59,622 nt of DNA, taken from positions 1 to 59,622 of the forward strand of contig JBGULC010000024.1 in the NCBI GenBank assembly GCA_045114775.1, given 5' to 3'. The notes under the pieces were generated by a model. The model ran no database searches. It saw only the letters and a program-made list of their open reading frames with translations, and was not told the origin of the DNA. Below are positions 22,931-32,059 of this stretch, piece after piece (the stretch's first letter is position 1; every line of letters starts with the position of its first letter). A program made the position numbers and the translations under genes. The stretch is from UBA3792 sp045114775. GTDB lineage: Bacteria; Bacillota; Clostridia; Christensenellales; CAG-138.

Positions 22931-24640
22931 ATGGAACATCCGGATACCCGAAGAAAACAGCGCAGACGGCTGTGCCTGATATATATTCTGATCGGCGTAC
23001 TCGGCGCCGCTTTGATCGGCTGTGCCGTAACGACGGACGCGCCCGCCTCTCCGACGCCGGAGCCCGTGGCGGACAACGTGGTCTATCAGGAACCGCCGAC
23101 GCCCGCGCAGGCGCTCGTCACGCCGGACCCGGCGCTGATCACGCCCGAACCGACGTTCGATCCGACGCCGACCCCCTCTCCGACGCCGACCCCTTCTCCG
23201 ACGCCGACCCCCTCGCGCCATCCCTTAAACGGCGATTCGATTCTTTCGGGCGACGAGGAGCCGATCGTTCTGGACATTCAGATCCGCCTGATGGAGCTGG
23301 ATTATCTTGACTTTGAACAGCCGGACGACGAATACTCCGAAGGCGTCGCGGAGGCGATCCGCGCGTTCCAGGTGCGGAACGGGATGCATGCAAACGGGAT
23401 CTGCGACAAGTCGACCTATGAAAAGCTGTTCTCCGACGACGCGCTGACCTATGCGATGGTGCTCGGCTCGACCGGCGACGACGTGGAGATCGTGCGCGAA
23501 CGTCTCATCGAGCTCGGCTACCTCGACGGCACGCCGTTCGGCGCCTATGACGAGGAGACCGAAGCCGCGGTCCGCCGCTTCCGTGAAAAGAACAGCCTGA
23601 AGGACGACGTCATCATCGACAACGACACGTTCGAGGTCCTGCTCGGCGAGGACACCGTTTCCAATTTCTATTCGCTCGGCGAAAAGAACGACGTGATCCT
23701 GGATTGCCAGAAGGTTCTGTACGAGCTGGGCTACCTCACCTATCTGCCGGACGGCATCTTCGGCAAGCAGACGCAGAATGCAGTCCGCCGTTTCCAGGAA
23801 GAAAACGGCTTCGTCGTGGACGGCTGTCTCGGCAAGACCACCGTCGATCAGCTGAAGCACGGCAAGAACGACCCGTTCCGCTTCACCGTCGGCACCGAGG
23901 GCGCGGACGTCGAGCGAATCCAGAGCCGCCTCGCGCATTACGGCTATCTGTCCTCCGGTCAGGTCACCGGCTATTACGGGGACAAGACCAAGGCGGCCGT
24001 GCAGTCCTTCCAGAAGCGCAACGAGCTCTCCGAGGACGGCGATGTCGGATATGAAACGATGCAGCTGCTTCTCAGCGAAGAAGCGGTCAAAGCGCCCGTG
24101 ACGCCGAAGCCTGCGACGCCGAAACCCACGAGAAAACCGCACACGAGCAAAAAGCCCACCGCAACGCCGAAGCCCGGCACCACGCCGAAGCCGACCGAGA
24201 AGCCGGACGACGGCGATACCGGCGACAGCGGCAGCACGATCACCTACGGAAAAGGCATCGAAACGTTCATCCAGATTGCGGAGTCAAAGCTCGGCTGCAA
24301 GTACGTCCGCGGTGCGAAGGGACCGGACAAGTTCGACTGCTCCGGCTTCGTCTACTGGTGCCTGAATCAGGCGGGCGTCAAGCAGAGCTATATGACGAGC
24401 ATCGCATGGAGAAGCTGCTCGAAGTATAAGCGCATCACGTCCATGAGCAGGATCCAGCGCGGAGACGTCATGATATTCAAGGGCAAGTCGATGCGCACCG
24501 GTCACGTCGGCATCTACCTCGGCAACGGTCGGATGATCGACGCGTCCTCCTCGAAGGGCAAGGTCCGCATCACGGACAATATCCTTACGAGCAGCTACTG
24601 GAAGGAGCACTTCCTGATGGCGTACCGTATCTGGGACTAA
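22931..24640 (+). CDS. Secreted NlpC/P60 peptidase with four peptidoglycan-binding domains
   Basis: The product has 569 residues from ATG 22931, behind AGAAGGAGC. The N-terminus has a basic stretch, a hydrophobic segment ending near Gly-Cys at residue 31, and a Thr-Pro-rich linker (45-98). Four PG_binding_1 units follow (about 110-170, 175-245, 250-320, 325-390), each with an AVRRFQ-like helix. After a second Pro/Thr/Lys linker comes the NlpC/P60 domain: catalytic Cys in FDCSGFVYW and His in GHVGIYLG. It should cleave stem peptides during growth or separation. The ATG at 22868 in the same frame has no ribosome site. Confidence 0.95.
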   Translation: MEHPDTRRKQRRRLCLIYILIGVLGAALIGCAVTTDAPASPTPEPVADNVVYQEPPTPAQALVTPDPALITPEPTFDPTPTPSPTPTPSPTPTPSRHPLNGDSILSGDEEPIVLDIQIRLMELDYLDFEQPDDEYSEGVAEAIRAFQVRNGMHANGICDKSTYEKLFSDDALTYAMVLGSTGDDVEIVRERLIELGYLDGTPFGAYDEETEAAVRRFREKNSLKDDVIIDNDTFEVLLGEDTVSNFYSLGEKNDVILDCQKVLYELGYLTYLPDGIFGKQTQNAVRRFQEENGFVVDGCLGKTTVDQLKHGKNDPFRFTVGTEGADVERIQSRLAHYGYLSSGQVTGYYGDKTKAAVQSFQKRNELSEDGDVGYETMQLLLSEEAVKAPVTPKPATPKPTRKPHTSKKPTATPKPGTTPKPTEKPDDGDTGDSGSTITYGKGIETFIQIAESKLGCKYVRGAKGPDKFDCSGFVYWCLNQAGVKQSYMTSIAWRSCSKYKRITSMSRIQRGDVMIFKGKSMRTGHVGIYLGNGRMIDASSSKGKVRITDNILTSSYWKEHFLMAYRIWD

Positions 24641-24647
24641 AGCATTC

Positions 24648-24680
24648 GGTCTGTTGAAGTTCTTCAACAGACCTTTTTTT
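24648..24680 (+). terminator. Terminator of the NlpC/P60 gene
   Basis: Perfect 12-bp arms GGTCTGTTGAAG (24648-24659), 2-base loop, complement, then seven T residues. Confidence 0.95.
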
Positions 24681-24882
24681 CTGCTTTCGCCTATGCATCA
24701 AAGATGCACCGGGCGGCGAAAGCAGCAAGGAGTCAAATGCACCGCGCATGTCGCTGCATTTGACGGATTGATATTCCGTTTATAAGTCGGCGCAGGGCCC
24801 GACACAAAAAGTTTGCACGGTTTTCACTTGTTTTTCCGGAAAGATATGGTATACTGAAGAAAAACGAAAAGGAGCTGCGCAT

Positions 24883-25077
24883 ATGACAGAATTAAAGGAA
24901 AACTGGAAGAAGGTCGGCAAGGACTTCGGTTCGCTCGGCAAGGACCTCGGCAAGAGCATCGTGAACTCCGTCAAGACCGGCGCAAAAGCCGTTTCGGACT
25001 GGGCAAACAAGGACGATGAAAAGAAGGACGCGCCGGAAGCGGACGTCGTGATCGAGCCGGAAGAAAAGAAGGAATAA
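24883..25077 (+). CDS. Small amphipathic protein, unknown
   Basis: The product has 64 residues and is very rich in Lys, Asp and Glu. Residues 5-45 form one or two amphipathic helices (LKENWKKVGKDFGSLGKDLG, then KSIVNSVKTGAKAVSDW), and the tail is acidic. This resembles small membrane-surface or stress proteins such as YtxH-like fragments, but I cannot assign a family. AAAAGGAG lies 8 bases before the ATG, and a promoter TTGTTT-16-TATACT (24828-24855) precedes it. It is expressed on its own, ending at the terminator at 25089. Confidence 0.75.
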   Translation: MTELKENWKKVGKDFGSLGKDLGKSIVNSVKTGAKAVSDWANKDDEKKDAPEADVVIEPEEKKE

Positions 25078-25088
25078 CAACTGCAAAA

Positions 25089-25127
25089 AAGCTGTTCGGA
25101 GAACGGATCTGCGTTTCCGAACAGCTT
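25089..25127. terminator. Bidirectional terminator
   Basis: Twelve-bp arms AAGCTGTTCGGA (25089-25100) and complement (25116-25127), with an A-run before and a T-run after. It serves both the rightward gene ending at 25077 and the leftward gene ending at 25134. Confidence 0.9.
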
Positions 25128-25133
25128 CTTTTT

Positions 25134-25331
25134 TTATCGCTTCGCGTATCTCTGCGCAAGGCTTTCCGGGGGCTTTGCGGGCTGCTGCCCCTGCGCGCGG
25201 TCCCTGCGTGCGCGCGCCGCGTTTTCCATCTTGTCCGTCGCCTTGTTGCCGATAAAGCCCACGATCAGCATGATCACAAAAACGATCGCAAACATCCCGA
25301 TCAGATACAGCCAGGCCTCTCCGTTTCCCAT
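25134..25331 (-). CDS. Small single-helix membrane protein
   Basis: The product has 65 residues from ATG 25331, behind GGGAGGAAACG. One hydrophobic helix (residues 6-27, AWLYLIGMFAIVFVIMLIVG) is followed by a basic tail with Gln/Pro/Ala. No known family. It is the last gene of a leftward cluster of small membrane proteins that starts at 26390. Confidence 0.75.
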   Translation of the reverse strand: MGNGEAWLYLIGMFAIVFVIMLIVGFIGNKATDKMENAARARRDRAQGQQPAKPPESLAQRYAKR

Positions 25332-25345
25332 GTTCGTTTCCTCCC

Positions 25346-25825
25346 TCAAAACAATGTATGCTTGGTCGTAAACTGCAAGGCGTAGGTCGAAACGCCCGTG
25401 TTCGGGTCCAGGCGTAAAAACGCCTTTTCGACCGTCGTCAGCAGCATGTTCATGCCCGTTTCGTTCGCGTAGGAATACCCCCCGGTCTTCCAATGCGTGA
25501 ACTCAAACCGGTAAACGCCGATCCCGCTCGGTTCGTCGAACGCCTTTTTATAGAGGCGCGCTTTGAAATCCGTTCCGGAGAACAGGATCTGCGTCGCCGT
25601 ATTGCCCTCCGCCGCACAGGGAATGCCCAGCGTTTCAAGCGTCTGCTTCAGTGCGCCGTACGAACCGATCTTCGATGTGAATTCCTCGCCCTTCTCGGCA
25701 TAGTGTATATCCCGGCGTATGATCTTGCCCTCATCCTGGAGCGCTTTGATCTTCTTTGCGCGGCTGACGCCGATCGCGACGCCGATCCCGATTGCAACAA
25801 TGATACTGACAACTGCAATCCACAT
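25346..25825 (-). CDS. Membrane-anchored protein of unknown function
   Basis: The product has 159 residues from ATG 25825, behind GAAGGAGGAAAAG. An N-terminal helix (MWIAVVSIIVAIGIGVAIG) anchors a soluble domain of about 135 residues with alternating strands (RLYKKAFDEPSGIGVYRFEF, then HWKTGGYSY). No family recognised. It is 14 bases before the next gene, so cotranscription is likely. Its ribosome site and first codons are nearly the same as those of the tiny ORF at 25919, as a result of a local duplication. Confidence 0.7.
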   Translation of the reverse strand: MWIAVVSIIVAIGIGVAIGVSRAKKIKALQDEGKIIRRDIHYAEKGEEFTSKIGSYGALKQTLETLGIPCAAEGNTATQILFSGTDFKARLYKKAFDEPSGIGVYRFEFTHWKTGGYSYANETGMNMLLTTVEKAFLRLDPNTGVSTYALQFTTKHTLF

Positions 25826-25975
25826 AATCTTTTCCTCCTTCTCTGATTCGCCGGGCTTACAGCAGACCGAACAAAATCATCGCAAGAACCGCTGCAAGAA
25901 TTGTAATCCACATAATCATCTTTTCCTCCTTCCCTTATTCGACGGGCTTGCCGCAGACCGAACAGAACCGCGAAA
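25817..25975. repeat. Tandem duplication of a ribosome-site segment, about 82 bp apart
   Basis: The stretch from ATCCACATAATC through TTTTCCTCCTT to GCAGACCGAACA occurs twice (about 25823-25873 and 25903-25963) with a few differences. The downstream copy ends a coding region in the zinc-ribbon gene (CSVCGKPVE), while the other has become non-coding and surrounds the tiny ORF. Confidence 0.7.
25857..25919 (-). CDS. Tiny membrane peptide ORF, 20 residues
   Basis: ATG 25919 with GGAGGAAAAG directly upstream encodes MIMWITILAAVLAMILFGLL and then stops. It is entirely hydrophobic. The ORF lies between two genes of the same operon and arose inside a duplicated segment carrying a full ribosome site. 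It could be a real membrane peptide or only a by-product of the duplication. Confidence 0.4.
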   Translation of the reverse strand: MIMWITILAAVLAMILFGLL

Positions 25976-26390
25976 CGCCTTCCTGCGCCGCGCCGCAGTG
26001 CATGCAGAAGCTTCTTTTCGCCGCCGGTCTTACGGACGGGACCGGAACAGCCTGCGCGACCGCGGGCGTCATCCGCACGGGCGTCGGAACGGCCTGCGCG
26101 ACCGCGGGCGTCATCCGCACGGGCATCTGCGTCGTAACGGGCTTCTGGTATGTGCCGTTTTCGATCGCCTTCTGCTCCTTGCGGCGCCGATACGTTTCCG
26201 AGATCTTGTCCGTCGCCTTTTCGACGCCCTTATGGATCGCGTTTTCGATCAGGCGGATGACGATGAACCCGACGACCGAAACGCCGAGACCTGCCAGGAT
26301 GCCGAGTATGACGCTTTCCGTCGTCACGCCGACCAACAGACCGAGCAGGAATCCAAAGATGATGGAATTGTACGCATAGGTTTTTCTCAT
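25935..26390 (-). CDS. Membrane protein with C-terminal zinc ribbon
   Basis: I start at ATG 26390, with AAAGGAGATT upstream, giving 151 residues. Two membrane helices lie at about 8-28 and 30-52, then a basic helix, then a linker holding an exact duplication of 14 residues (PVRMTPAVAQAV repeated), and finally a ribbon CMHCG-x9-CSVCG. Such small membrane proteins with a zinc ribbon are common in Clostridia, with no defined role. It is first in the leftward small-protein operon. Confidence 0.75.
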   Translation of the reverse strand: MRKTYAYNSIIFGFLLGLLVGVTTESVILGILAGLGVSVVGFIVIRLIENAIHKGVEKATDKISETYRRRKEQKAIENGTYQKPVTTQMPVRMTPAVAQAVPTPVRMTPAVAQAVPVPSVRPAAKRSFCMHCGAAQEGVSRFCSVCGKPVE

Positions 26391-27037
26391 GGATTTGAAT
26401 CTCCTTTTCTCATGCAAAGCCTTCCGCTTTGCTGTTTTTCACTGTATAGACGCGGCATCCTTCGTTCAGGTTTGACGTTTTTGAAAAAAAGTTCAAAAAA
26501 AAATCTTTACGTTCCCCTCCCGCATCGTTTTGTTTAACGGTGCGGGCGCTTTTTATTTTTACAAGATGATAACACCTTGATAACATCCGGAAACCGTTTG
26601 GTCATCCGGATGTTGCATTTCGGTTACAATCGCATGGTAGCATGGGTTCGTAGGAAAGCCTCTCATCCGCTGCGCGGCGCGAGCCGCCGAATCTGCCGCT
26701 GCGCGGCACGACATGGCTTCACCGCGATATGCCTTGCGGCACGATATTCCTGCGGAACGATATGCGCCTGCGGCGCGCGATTTGCTCTCCCTCCGGCTGC
26801 CTGACGGCAGCCACCTCCCCCCCTCAGGTGGAGGTCGACGTTGGCATACTTTTCGAGTTCCTCTCCAAGGCTGCGCACGAACAAAGGCTTCGCCCCCTTC
26901 AGGGGGGCGAAGCTGTCACCGTCAGGTGACTGATGAGGGGCAACGCGCGACGCGAGCCGCCCAATCTGCCGCTGCGCAACGCGTGAGGCGTGTCCGCACC
27001 CTTGAATCCCATTTTATAACCAAAGGAGGAAAAACCC
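26391..27037. other. Gene-free region with composite intergenic repeats
   Basis: A 10-bp inverted repeat with 13-base spacer (AACATCCGGA, 26582-26591 and 26605-26614) is followed from about 26,650 by GC-rich repeats with small hairpins: GGCTGCC/GGCAGCC near 26,802, GCTTCGCCCCC and its complement (26,887-26,912), and GTCACC/GGTGAC (26,916-26,930). The last two are also found inside dnaX and near 48,200. No gene is supported. The ribosome site of the next gene starts at 27,022. Confidence 0.6.
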
Positions 27038-28336
27038 GTGAAACGAATCATTGTTCTGTTTTTGCTGCTGCTTTTGCTTGCCGCGTGTCAGCCGACGCCG
27101 GAGCAGGAGTTTATTGTAAACCGCGCCGAAGAACAGCTTCCCGCGGAGGCGGAGAGCCCGGCCGTAACGGTCGCCGTGCCGATCGACGTTCCCGCGCACG
27201 TTTCAAAGCAGCAGGACCCGACCGAGCACGTCACCGTGGTTGTCGACGCGGACGTCGAATTCGACCCGAACGCGCCGCACCCGATGATCGAGGTCGGCGC
27301 GCTGGATATCACGCAGGACGAAGCTTACCTTTCGGCGCTGCTGTCGCTCGTCGGCTCCGGCGCGACGCTCTATGAAAAGTGGCCGGACACAAAGGAGGAG
27401 ATCGGCGAATGGCTGAAATCCGCTTATGCGTATCGGGGTCAGCTCGGCAGCCTCGTTGATCTTGAAATCGCACTCAATCTTATGGAACAGCAATATCGGA
27501 ACGCCCCGGAATCGCCGGAAAAGATCCGCGCGGACCGGTTGGAGACCGGGAAAAACTATTATCTGGAGCGTTCGGACGGCAGCATCTCCCTGATCAGCGT
27601 CAATTTCGAGCCGAACGACCTGATCTATGCGCGCGATATGCGGGATAGTTTTTGTACCGAAGACTTTCTTGCACCGGACGATCCGATCGTGCTGACCGAT
27701 CCCACGATCTCCGAAGCGGACGCGCTGAAGAAAGCTGAAGCGTTTCTGAAGACGCTCGGCGTCGAATGCGACTGCCTCGTCAAAACGGAACGCGGGTTCA
27801 CATACCGATATTATGATCTCGGGGAAATGCTCTGGGTCTTCAACTTTGTACGCGCAATCGACGGCACGCCCTCGATCGACCGTCCGAACAGCTTCATGAC
27901 CTCGCCGGATACGCCGAGCAGCGTCGGCGCGCCGTGGGCGCCGGAATCCGCAAGGATCTACGTGGGAAAGGACGGCGTGGTCTGCGCAAACTTCTGGGGT
28001 CTGTCGAAGACAAAGCGCGTCGCGGTCAAAAACGCGCAGCTCTGTGACTTTGAAAAGGTACTGGACGCGGGGATCCGGCAGATCGGCTACCTGCACGACG
28101 GCGCGATGGGCCGTCCGCACCACACCTACACCGTGACGGATATCAAGCTGCGCTATGCGATGCAGACCAAGAAGGACGACCTTTCGACCGGCGTCTATCA
28201 GCCGATGTGGGAGTTTACGTACATCTACGTCGAGGAGCCGGACTGGCAGCCCCAAAAGCTCTATATTTCCGCGATCACCGGCGGGCACGTCGAGCCGCGC
28301 CGGACGACGAAGGAACTGATGCGGAACGCGGAATAA
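27038..28336 (+). CDS. Lipoprotein of the CQPTP paralog family (DUF6034-like), distant copy
   Basis: The product has 432 residues, with a GTG start at 27038 behind AAAGGAGG. The lipobox LLAAC gives mature CQPTPEQEFIVNRAEEQL, the closest match to the copies at 3634 and 6547. SEADALKKAEAFLKTLGVE and a C-terminal PMWEF followed by ISAITGG conserve the family landmarks. It lies about 19 kb from the tandem cluster, on the other strand, flanked by intergenic repeats, so it has probably moved or been copied. Function unknown. Confidence 0.85.
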   Translation: MKRIIVLFLLLLLLAACQPTPEQEFIVNRAEEQLPAEAESPAVTVAVPIDVPAHVSKQQDPTEHVTVVVDADVEFDPNAPHPMIEVGALDITQDEAYLSALLSLVGSGATLYEKWPDTKEEIGEWLKSAYAYRGQLGSLVDLEIALNLMEQQYRNAPESPEKIRADRLETGKNYYLERSDGSISLISVNFEPNDLIYARDMRDSFCTEDFLAPDDPIVLTDPTISEADALKKAEAFLKTLGVECDCLVKTERGFTYRYYDLGEMLWVFNFVRAIDGTPSIDRPNSFMTSPDTPSSVGAPWAPESARIYVGKDGVVCANFWGLSKTKRVAVKNAQLCDFEKVLDAGIRQIGYLHDGAMGRPHHTYTVTDIKLRYAMQTKKDDLSTGVYQPMWEFTYIYVEEPDWQPQKLYISAITGGHVEPRRTTKELMRNAE

Positions 28337-28477
28337 AAAAATCCGGTGAAATTTGCAGCACTTTTTCCTCCCCCATCGTCTTATATAGCAGAAAGGTACA
28401 AATTCTTTTGAAAAACCGTGTCACGCAAACACGTTTTGATGCGTCTTTATTGGTAGAGACAGAAAGGGAGAGCTGCT

Positions 28478-28798
28478 ATGAAAAAGCTGTTGATCGTTTT
28501 CCTGCTGACGGTTTTGTTCACCGCCTGCGCCGTGAAGGCCGACGCTGCGGCCGAAGTCAAGGCGCAGCCGCCGGCGGCGCTGATCGGAGATTATACCTAC
28601 TACTGGACGGGCATCGAGGTACGGGAGCTTCCGCCGCGTGAGATCTCGGGGCGGATCGGCTCCGTCGTACCCGCGACCGCCATGCCGACGCATCCGAACG
28701 AGGCGAACGTCGGAAGCCCGAACGCGCCGTATATCTATCTGGACGACGGCGTCGCTCTGCTCCTGGACGGGCAGTGGATCTTCTTTAAGCCGGAATAA
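28478..28798 (+). CDS. Small lipoprotein, unknown
   Basis: The product has 106 residues with signal peptide and lipobox (LFTAC, Cys17). The mature part has a Trp- and Pro-containing stretch ending YIYLDDGVALLLDGQWIFF, which looks like a small beta-sheet domain. The start at 28478 has GGGAGAG upstream. It follows the distant CQPTP lipoprotein by 141 bases on the same strand; whether they share a transcript is unclear. Confidence 0.7.
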   Translation: MKKLLIVFLLTVLFTACAVKADAAAEVKAQPPAALIGDYTYYWTGIEVRELPPREISGRIGSVVPATAMPTHPNEANVGSPNAPYIYLDDGVALLLDGQWIFFKPE

Positions 28799-28833
28799 AG
28801 CATGTTTTATTCCTCGGAACGACGCGCCACACA

Positions 28834-28863
28834 AAAAGCGGGAGCAAATTCGCTCCCGCTTTT
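28834..28863. terminator. Bidirectional terminator
   Basis: Perfect 12-bp arms AAAAGCGGGAGC (28834-28845), 6-base loop, complement. A- and T-runs flank both sides. It is shared by the small lipoprotein gene and the leftward arc operon. Confidence 0.95.
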
Positions 28864-28876
28864 GCGTATTGACGGA

Positions 28877-29869
28877 TTATTTGTCCAGCGTGTCGGACAT
28901 GGTGGCAACCATGACCGCCTTGATCGTGTGCATGCGGTTCTCCGCCTCGTCGAATACGACGCTGTGCTTGCTGCGGAACACTTCGTCGGAAACTTCCATT
29001 TCCTTCAGGCCGAAGCGATCGTAGATGTCCTTGCCGACGCTCGTCTCAAGGTCGTGGAAGGACGGCAGGCAGTGCTCGAAGATGACGTCCGGATTGCCGG
29101 TCTTCTTGAGCATGTCCATCGTGACGCGATACGGCTCAAGGAGACGAATGCGCTCTTCGAACTGCGCTTCCTCGCCCATGGAGACCCAAACGTCGGTGTA
29201 GATGACGTCCGCGCCCTCGACCGCGTCGATCGACTCGCTCAGCTCGATCTTGCCGCCGGTCTCCTTGCAGAGCTCGCGCATCTTGTTCACAAGCTCCTCG
29301 GACGGGAACAGCTGCTTCGGCGCGATGCCGACAAAGTGCATGCCCATCTTGGCGCAGCCGATCATGAGCGAATTGCCCATGTTGTTGCGCGCGTCGCCGA
29401 CGTACACGAACTTGACCTCATGCAAAGGCTTATTGACGTGCTCCTCGATCGTCATCCAGTCCGCAAGGACCTGCGTCGGATGATAGAGATCCGTGAGGCC
29501 GTTCCACACCGGAACGCCGCTGTACTTGGCGAGCAGCTCGACGGTCTCCTGCTTGAAGCCGCGGAACTCGATGCCGTCATAAAATCTTCCGAGAACCTTC
29601 GCGGTGTCTTCGAGCGATTCCTTCTTGCCCATCTGGCTGTTACTGAGGAACGTGACGTTCGCGCCTTCGTCGTACGCCGCGGTCTCAAACGCGCAGCGGG
29701 TGCGGGTGGAGGTCTTCTCGAACAGCAGCACGACGTTCTTGTTCGCCATGCGCTTCGGGAAAATGCCCTGTTTCTTTTCGGCCTTGACCTGATGCGCAAG
29801 CTTCAGAAGCTGGCGGATCTCGTCGGGTGTGTAGTCGAGCAGCGTGAGAAAGTTTCTTCCCTGGAACAT
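28877..29869 (-). CDS. arcB: Ornithine carbamoyltransferase, probably catabolic
   Basis: The product has 330 residues of full family length. Carbamoyl-phosphate site STRTR at 54-58, HPTQ at 130-133, and the ornithine-side HCLPSFHD near 270. It interconverts citrulline plus phosphate with ornithine plus carbamoyl phosphate. The gene is 36 bases downstream of arginine deiminase, which points to the catabolic arginine deiminase pathway, hence arcB rather than argF. Carbamate kinase (arcC) and the arginine/ornithine exchanger (arcD) are not in the window. Confidence 0.9.
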   Translation of the reverse strand: MFQGRNFLTLLDYTPDEIRQLLKLAHQVKAEKKQGIFPKRMANKNVVLLFEKTSTRTRCAFETAAYDEGANVTFLSNSQMGKKESLEDTAKVLGRFYDGIEFRGFKQETVELLAKYSGVPVWNGLTDLYHPTQVLADWMTIEEHVNKPLHEVKFVYVGDARNNMGNSLMIGCAKMGMHFVGIAPKQLFPSEELVNKMRELCKETGGKIELSESIDAVEGADVIYTDVWVSMGEEAQFEERIRLLEPYRVTMDMLKKTGNPDVIFEHCLPSFHDLETSVGKDIYDRFGLKEMEVSDEVFRSKHSVVFDEAENRMHTIKAVMVATMSDTLDK

Positions 29870-29905
29870 AATTTGTTTCCTTTCTGTATGTGATATTTTA
29901 TTGGA

Positions 29906-31126
29906 TTACTTCGTGATGGGCTCGCGCACGAACGGCATGCTCATGCAGCGCGGACCGCCGCGTCCTCTCGAAAGCTCCGCGGACGGGATCTCGTGGACCG
30001 TGATGCCGTTTTCGCGGAGGATGCGGTTCGTGACGTAGTTGCGCGAATAGGTGATGACCTCGCCGGGCGCCACGCACAGCGTGTTCGCGCCGTCGTTCCA
30101 CTGCTCGCGCGCCGCGTCGATCTCGCTCGCGCCGCCGCATTCGATGAAGCGGACCTTCCGGCCGAGCACGTCGGAAAAGACATCGACCAGAGGACGCGCG
30201 TCCTCCTCGATCCTGAGCTGCCGCCCGTCCGGCTTGGTGAGCCGGAACGCGCGCATGGTGCGCAGAATGTTCGGATGCACGACGAACGAATCGACGTCGA
30301 CCATCGTCATGACGGTGTCGAGGTGCATGAACGCGCGGACCTTCGGGATATCGACCGCGAGGATCGTTTTGATGCCCGTACGCTCGTTGATGAGCCGGTT
30401 TGCCGCAAGCTCCACCGCCTGGGCGCTCGTGCGCTGCGACATGCCGAACGCCACGGTCTCGAGCGAAAGCACGAGGCAGTCGCCGCCTTCCAAGGAATGC
30501 ACGTCGGTGCGGTCGTGATACTTCGGCACCCACTTATAGACCGGATGATACTTGAAAATGTACTTCGCAAACAGCGTTTCGCGCCGACGGACCTCGTTTG
30601 CCATGCGCGAGATCAGCACGCCGTCGCCGACGTTCATGAACGGATCGCGCGTGAAGTAGAGGTTCGGCATGGGATCGACGTAGAACGGATACTTGTCGTC
30701 GGTGAAATCGACAAGATGCCGTTTTTCAACCTTCGGAATGTCGCTCTTGCGGACGCCGCCCGCCAGGACCTGAATGAGCCGGTCCAGCGGAAGCTCGTTC
30801 AGGTACGCGTTGACCGCCTGCTCCGCGCCCTCCGCGGCGATGTTCGCCTCGCGGATATACTCCCAGATCAGCTCGTCCTTCGCGTCCGCCGCTTCGATCG
30901 CTTCCTTTAAGAGCGTGTCGAGATACAGCACCTCGACGCCGCAGTCGCGAAGCGTCTTTGCAAACTGATCGTGTTCCTCCTTCGCGTGGACGAGATACGG
31001 AATATCGTCAAAGAGCTGTCTTGCAAGGTAGTCCGGCATCAGGTTTTCAAGCTCCGCGCCGGGGCAGTGCAGCATGACGGTTTTGAGTTTTCCGACCTCG
31101 GATTGTACGCAAATCGGTTTGTTCAT
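29906..31126 (-). CDS. arcA: Arginine deiminase
   Basis: The product has 406 residues of normal length. Recognisable motifs are MPNLYFTRDPF, the HSLEGGDCLVL stretch, the central HLDTVMTMVD and the catalytic Cys394 in GGPRCMSMP. It hydrolyses arginine to citrulline and ammonia, the first step of the energy- and pH-yielding pathway completed by arcB and carbamate kinase. The start overlaps the amidase stop by ATGA, an odd partner for arcA. Confidence 0.95.
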   Translation of the reverse strand: MNKPICVQSEVGKLKTVMLHCPGAELENLMPDYLARQLFDDIPYLVHAKEEHDQFAKTLRDCGVEVLYLDTLLKEAIEAADAKDELIWEYIREANIAAEGAEQAVNAYLNELPLDRLIQVLAGGVRKSDIPKVEKRHLVDFTDDKYPFYVDPMPNLYFTRDPFMNVGDGVLISRMANEVRRRETLFAKYIFKYHPVYKWVPKYHDRTDVHSLEGGDCLVLSLETVAFGMSQRTSAQAVELAANRLINERTGIKTILAVDIPKVRAFMHLDTVMTMVDVDSFVVHPNILRTMRAFRLTKPDGRQLRIEEDARPLVDVFSDVLGRKVRFIECGGASEIDAAREQWNDGANTLCVAPGEVITYSRNYVTNRILRENGITVHEIPSAELSRGRGGPRCMSMPFVREPITK

Positions 31127-32058
31127 GGATTTCCTCCTTCTTCGGCAGCGTCGGGATTGAAGTATGCGACGATCCCGCGATAAATCCCAACTGCCATCTT
31201 ATCTTGAAAACTGTCGTTCGTCAAGAGCAAGTCTTCCGTTTCGTTGCTCAAATGACCCATTTCTATACAAACGATCGGTCGTTTGCACCAATTGAAGCCG
31301 GTCTGCGAGCTGCTGTAGGTGATGCCCCCGTTTTTCCGGGAGGAAAACCCGGTCTCCTGACAGTACTGCTCGATGATCGCCGTCGCCGCGCGCACGTTTT
31401 CGTTGTAGAACGACGTACGCTCCCGGCTCGGCAGCAGCATGAACGCGCCGCGCACCTTTGTGTCGTCCGTGCCGTTGCAGTGGATGCGGATCGCAAGGTC
31501 GACCTCCATGTTGTTGAAATACTCGGCCCGTTCGCGATTCGAGAGATTGACGTTGTTCGTCGTCCGCGTGAGAAAGACCTCCGCGCCGGCCTCCTCCAAA
31601 AGCGCCTTAAGCTTCAGAGAAACGCTCAGGTTGACCTCGTACTCATAGACGCCGGTCGCAATGCCGCGCGTACCGGACGAGCATTTTGCCTTCGTTTCTT
31701 CCGAATCCGGCGCGTTCGGCTCAGGGTCGTAATTCGGACGCTGCTGGTGTCCCGGATCGATCCCGATCCTGACGCCCTCCAGCGGCGGCGGGGTCGGTTC
31801 CGGCGTCGGCTCCGGCGTCGGCGTCGGTTCCGGCGTCGGCGTGGGCTCCGGCGTGGGCGTCGGGGTCGGCGGCAGCGTCGGCAGTTCGGACGTCGTCGGC
31901 GCGTTTTCGGCTGTCGCGATCATGATGATCTCCTCCTCCGGCGCAGCCGTCGGCGCTTCTGTCGCCGCAGACGTAACAGGCACCTCCGCCGCCTGCGGCG
32001 TTCCGCAGGCGAGCGCAAGCATCGAAAGCATCAGAATGATCGCAAGGAATCTCTTCAT
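31123..32058 (-). CDS. N-acetylmuramoyl-L-alanine amidase lipoprotein (Amidase_3)
   Basis: I start at ATG 32058, one base after the recR stop, giving 311 residues. The lipobox (ALACG) gives a lipid anchor; a long Thr/Pro/Glu linker follows to residue about 92. The amidase domain starts VRIGIDPGHQ, with zinc ligands His in DPGH, a Glu near YEYEVNL, and His in AIRIHCNG; the catalytic Glu is in CIEMGHLSN. It cleaves the amide bond between MurNAc and L-Ala in peptidoglycan. It is embedded between recR and arcA in one operon. Confidence 0.9.
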   Translation of the reverse strand: MKRFLAIILMLSMLALACGTPQAAEVPVTSAATEAPTAAPEEEIIMIATAENAPTTSELPTLPPTPTPTPEPTPTPEPTPTPEPTPEPTPPPLEGVRIGIDPGHQQRPNYDPEPNAPDSEETKAKCSSGTRGIATGVYEYEVNLSVSLKLKALLEEAGAEVFLTRTTNNVNLSNRERAEYFNNMEVDLAIRIHCNGTDDTKVRGAFMLLPSRERTSFYNENVRAATAIIEQYCQETGFSSRKNGGITYSSSQTGFNWCKRPIVCIEMGHLSNETEDLLLTNDSFQDKMAVGIYRGIVAYFNPDAAEEGGNP

Positions 32059-32059
32059 A

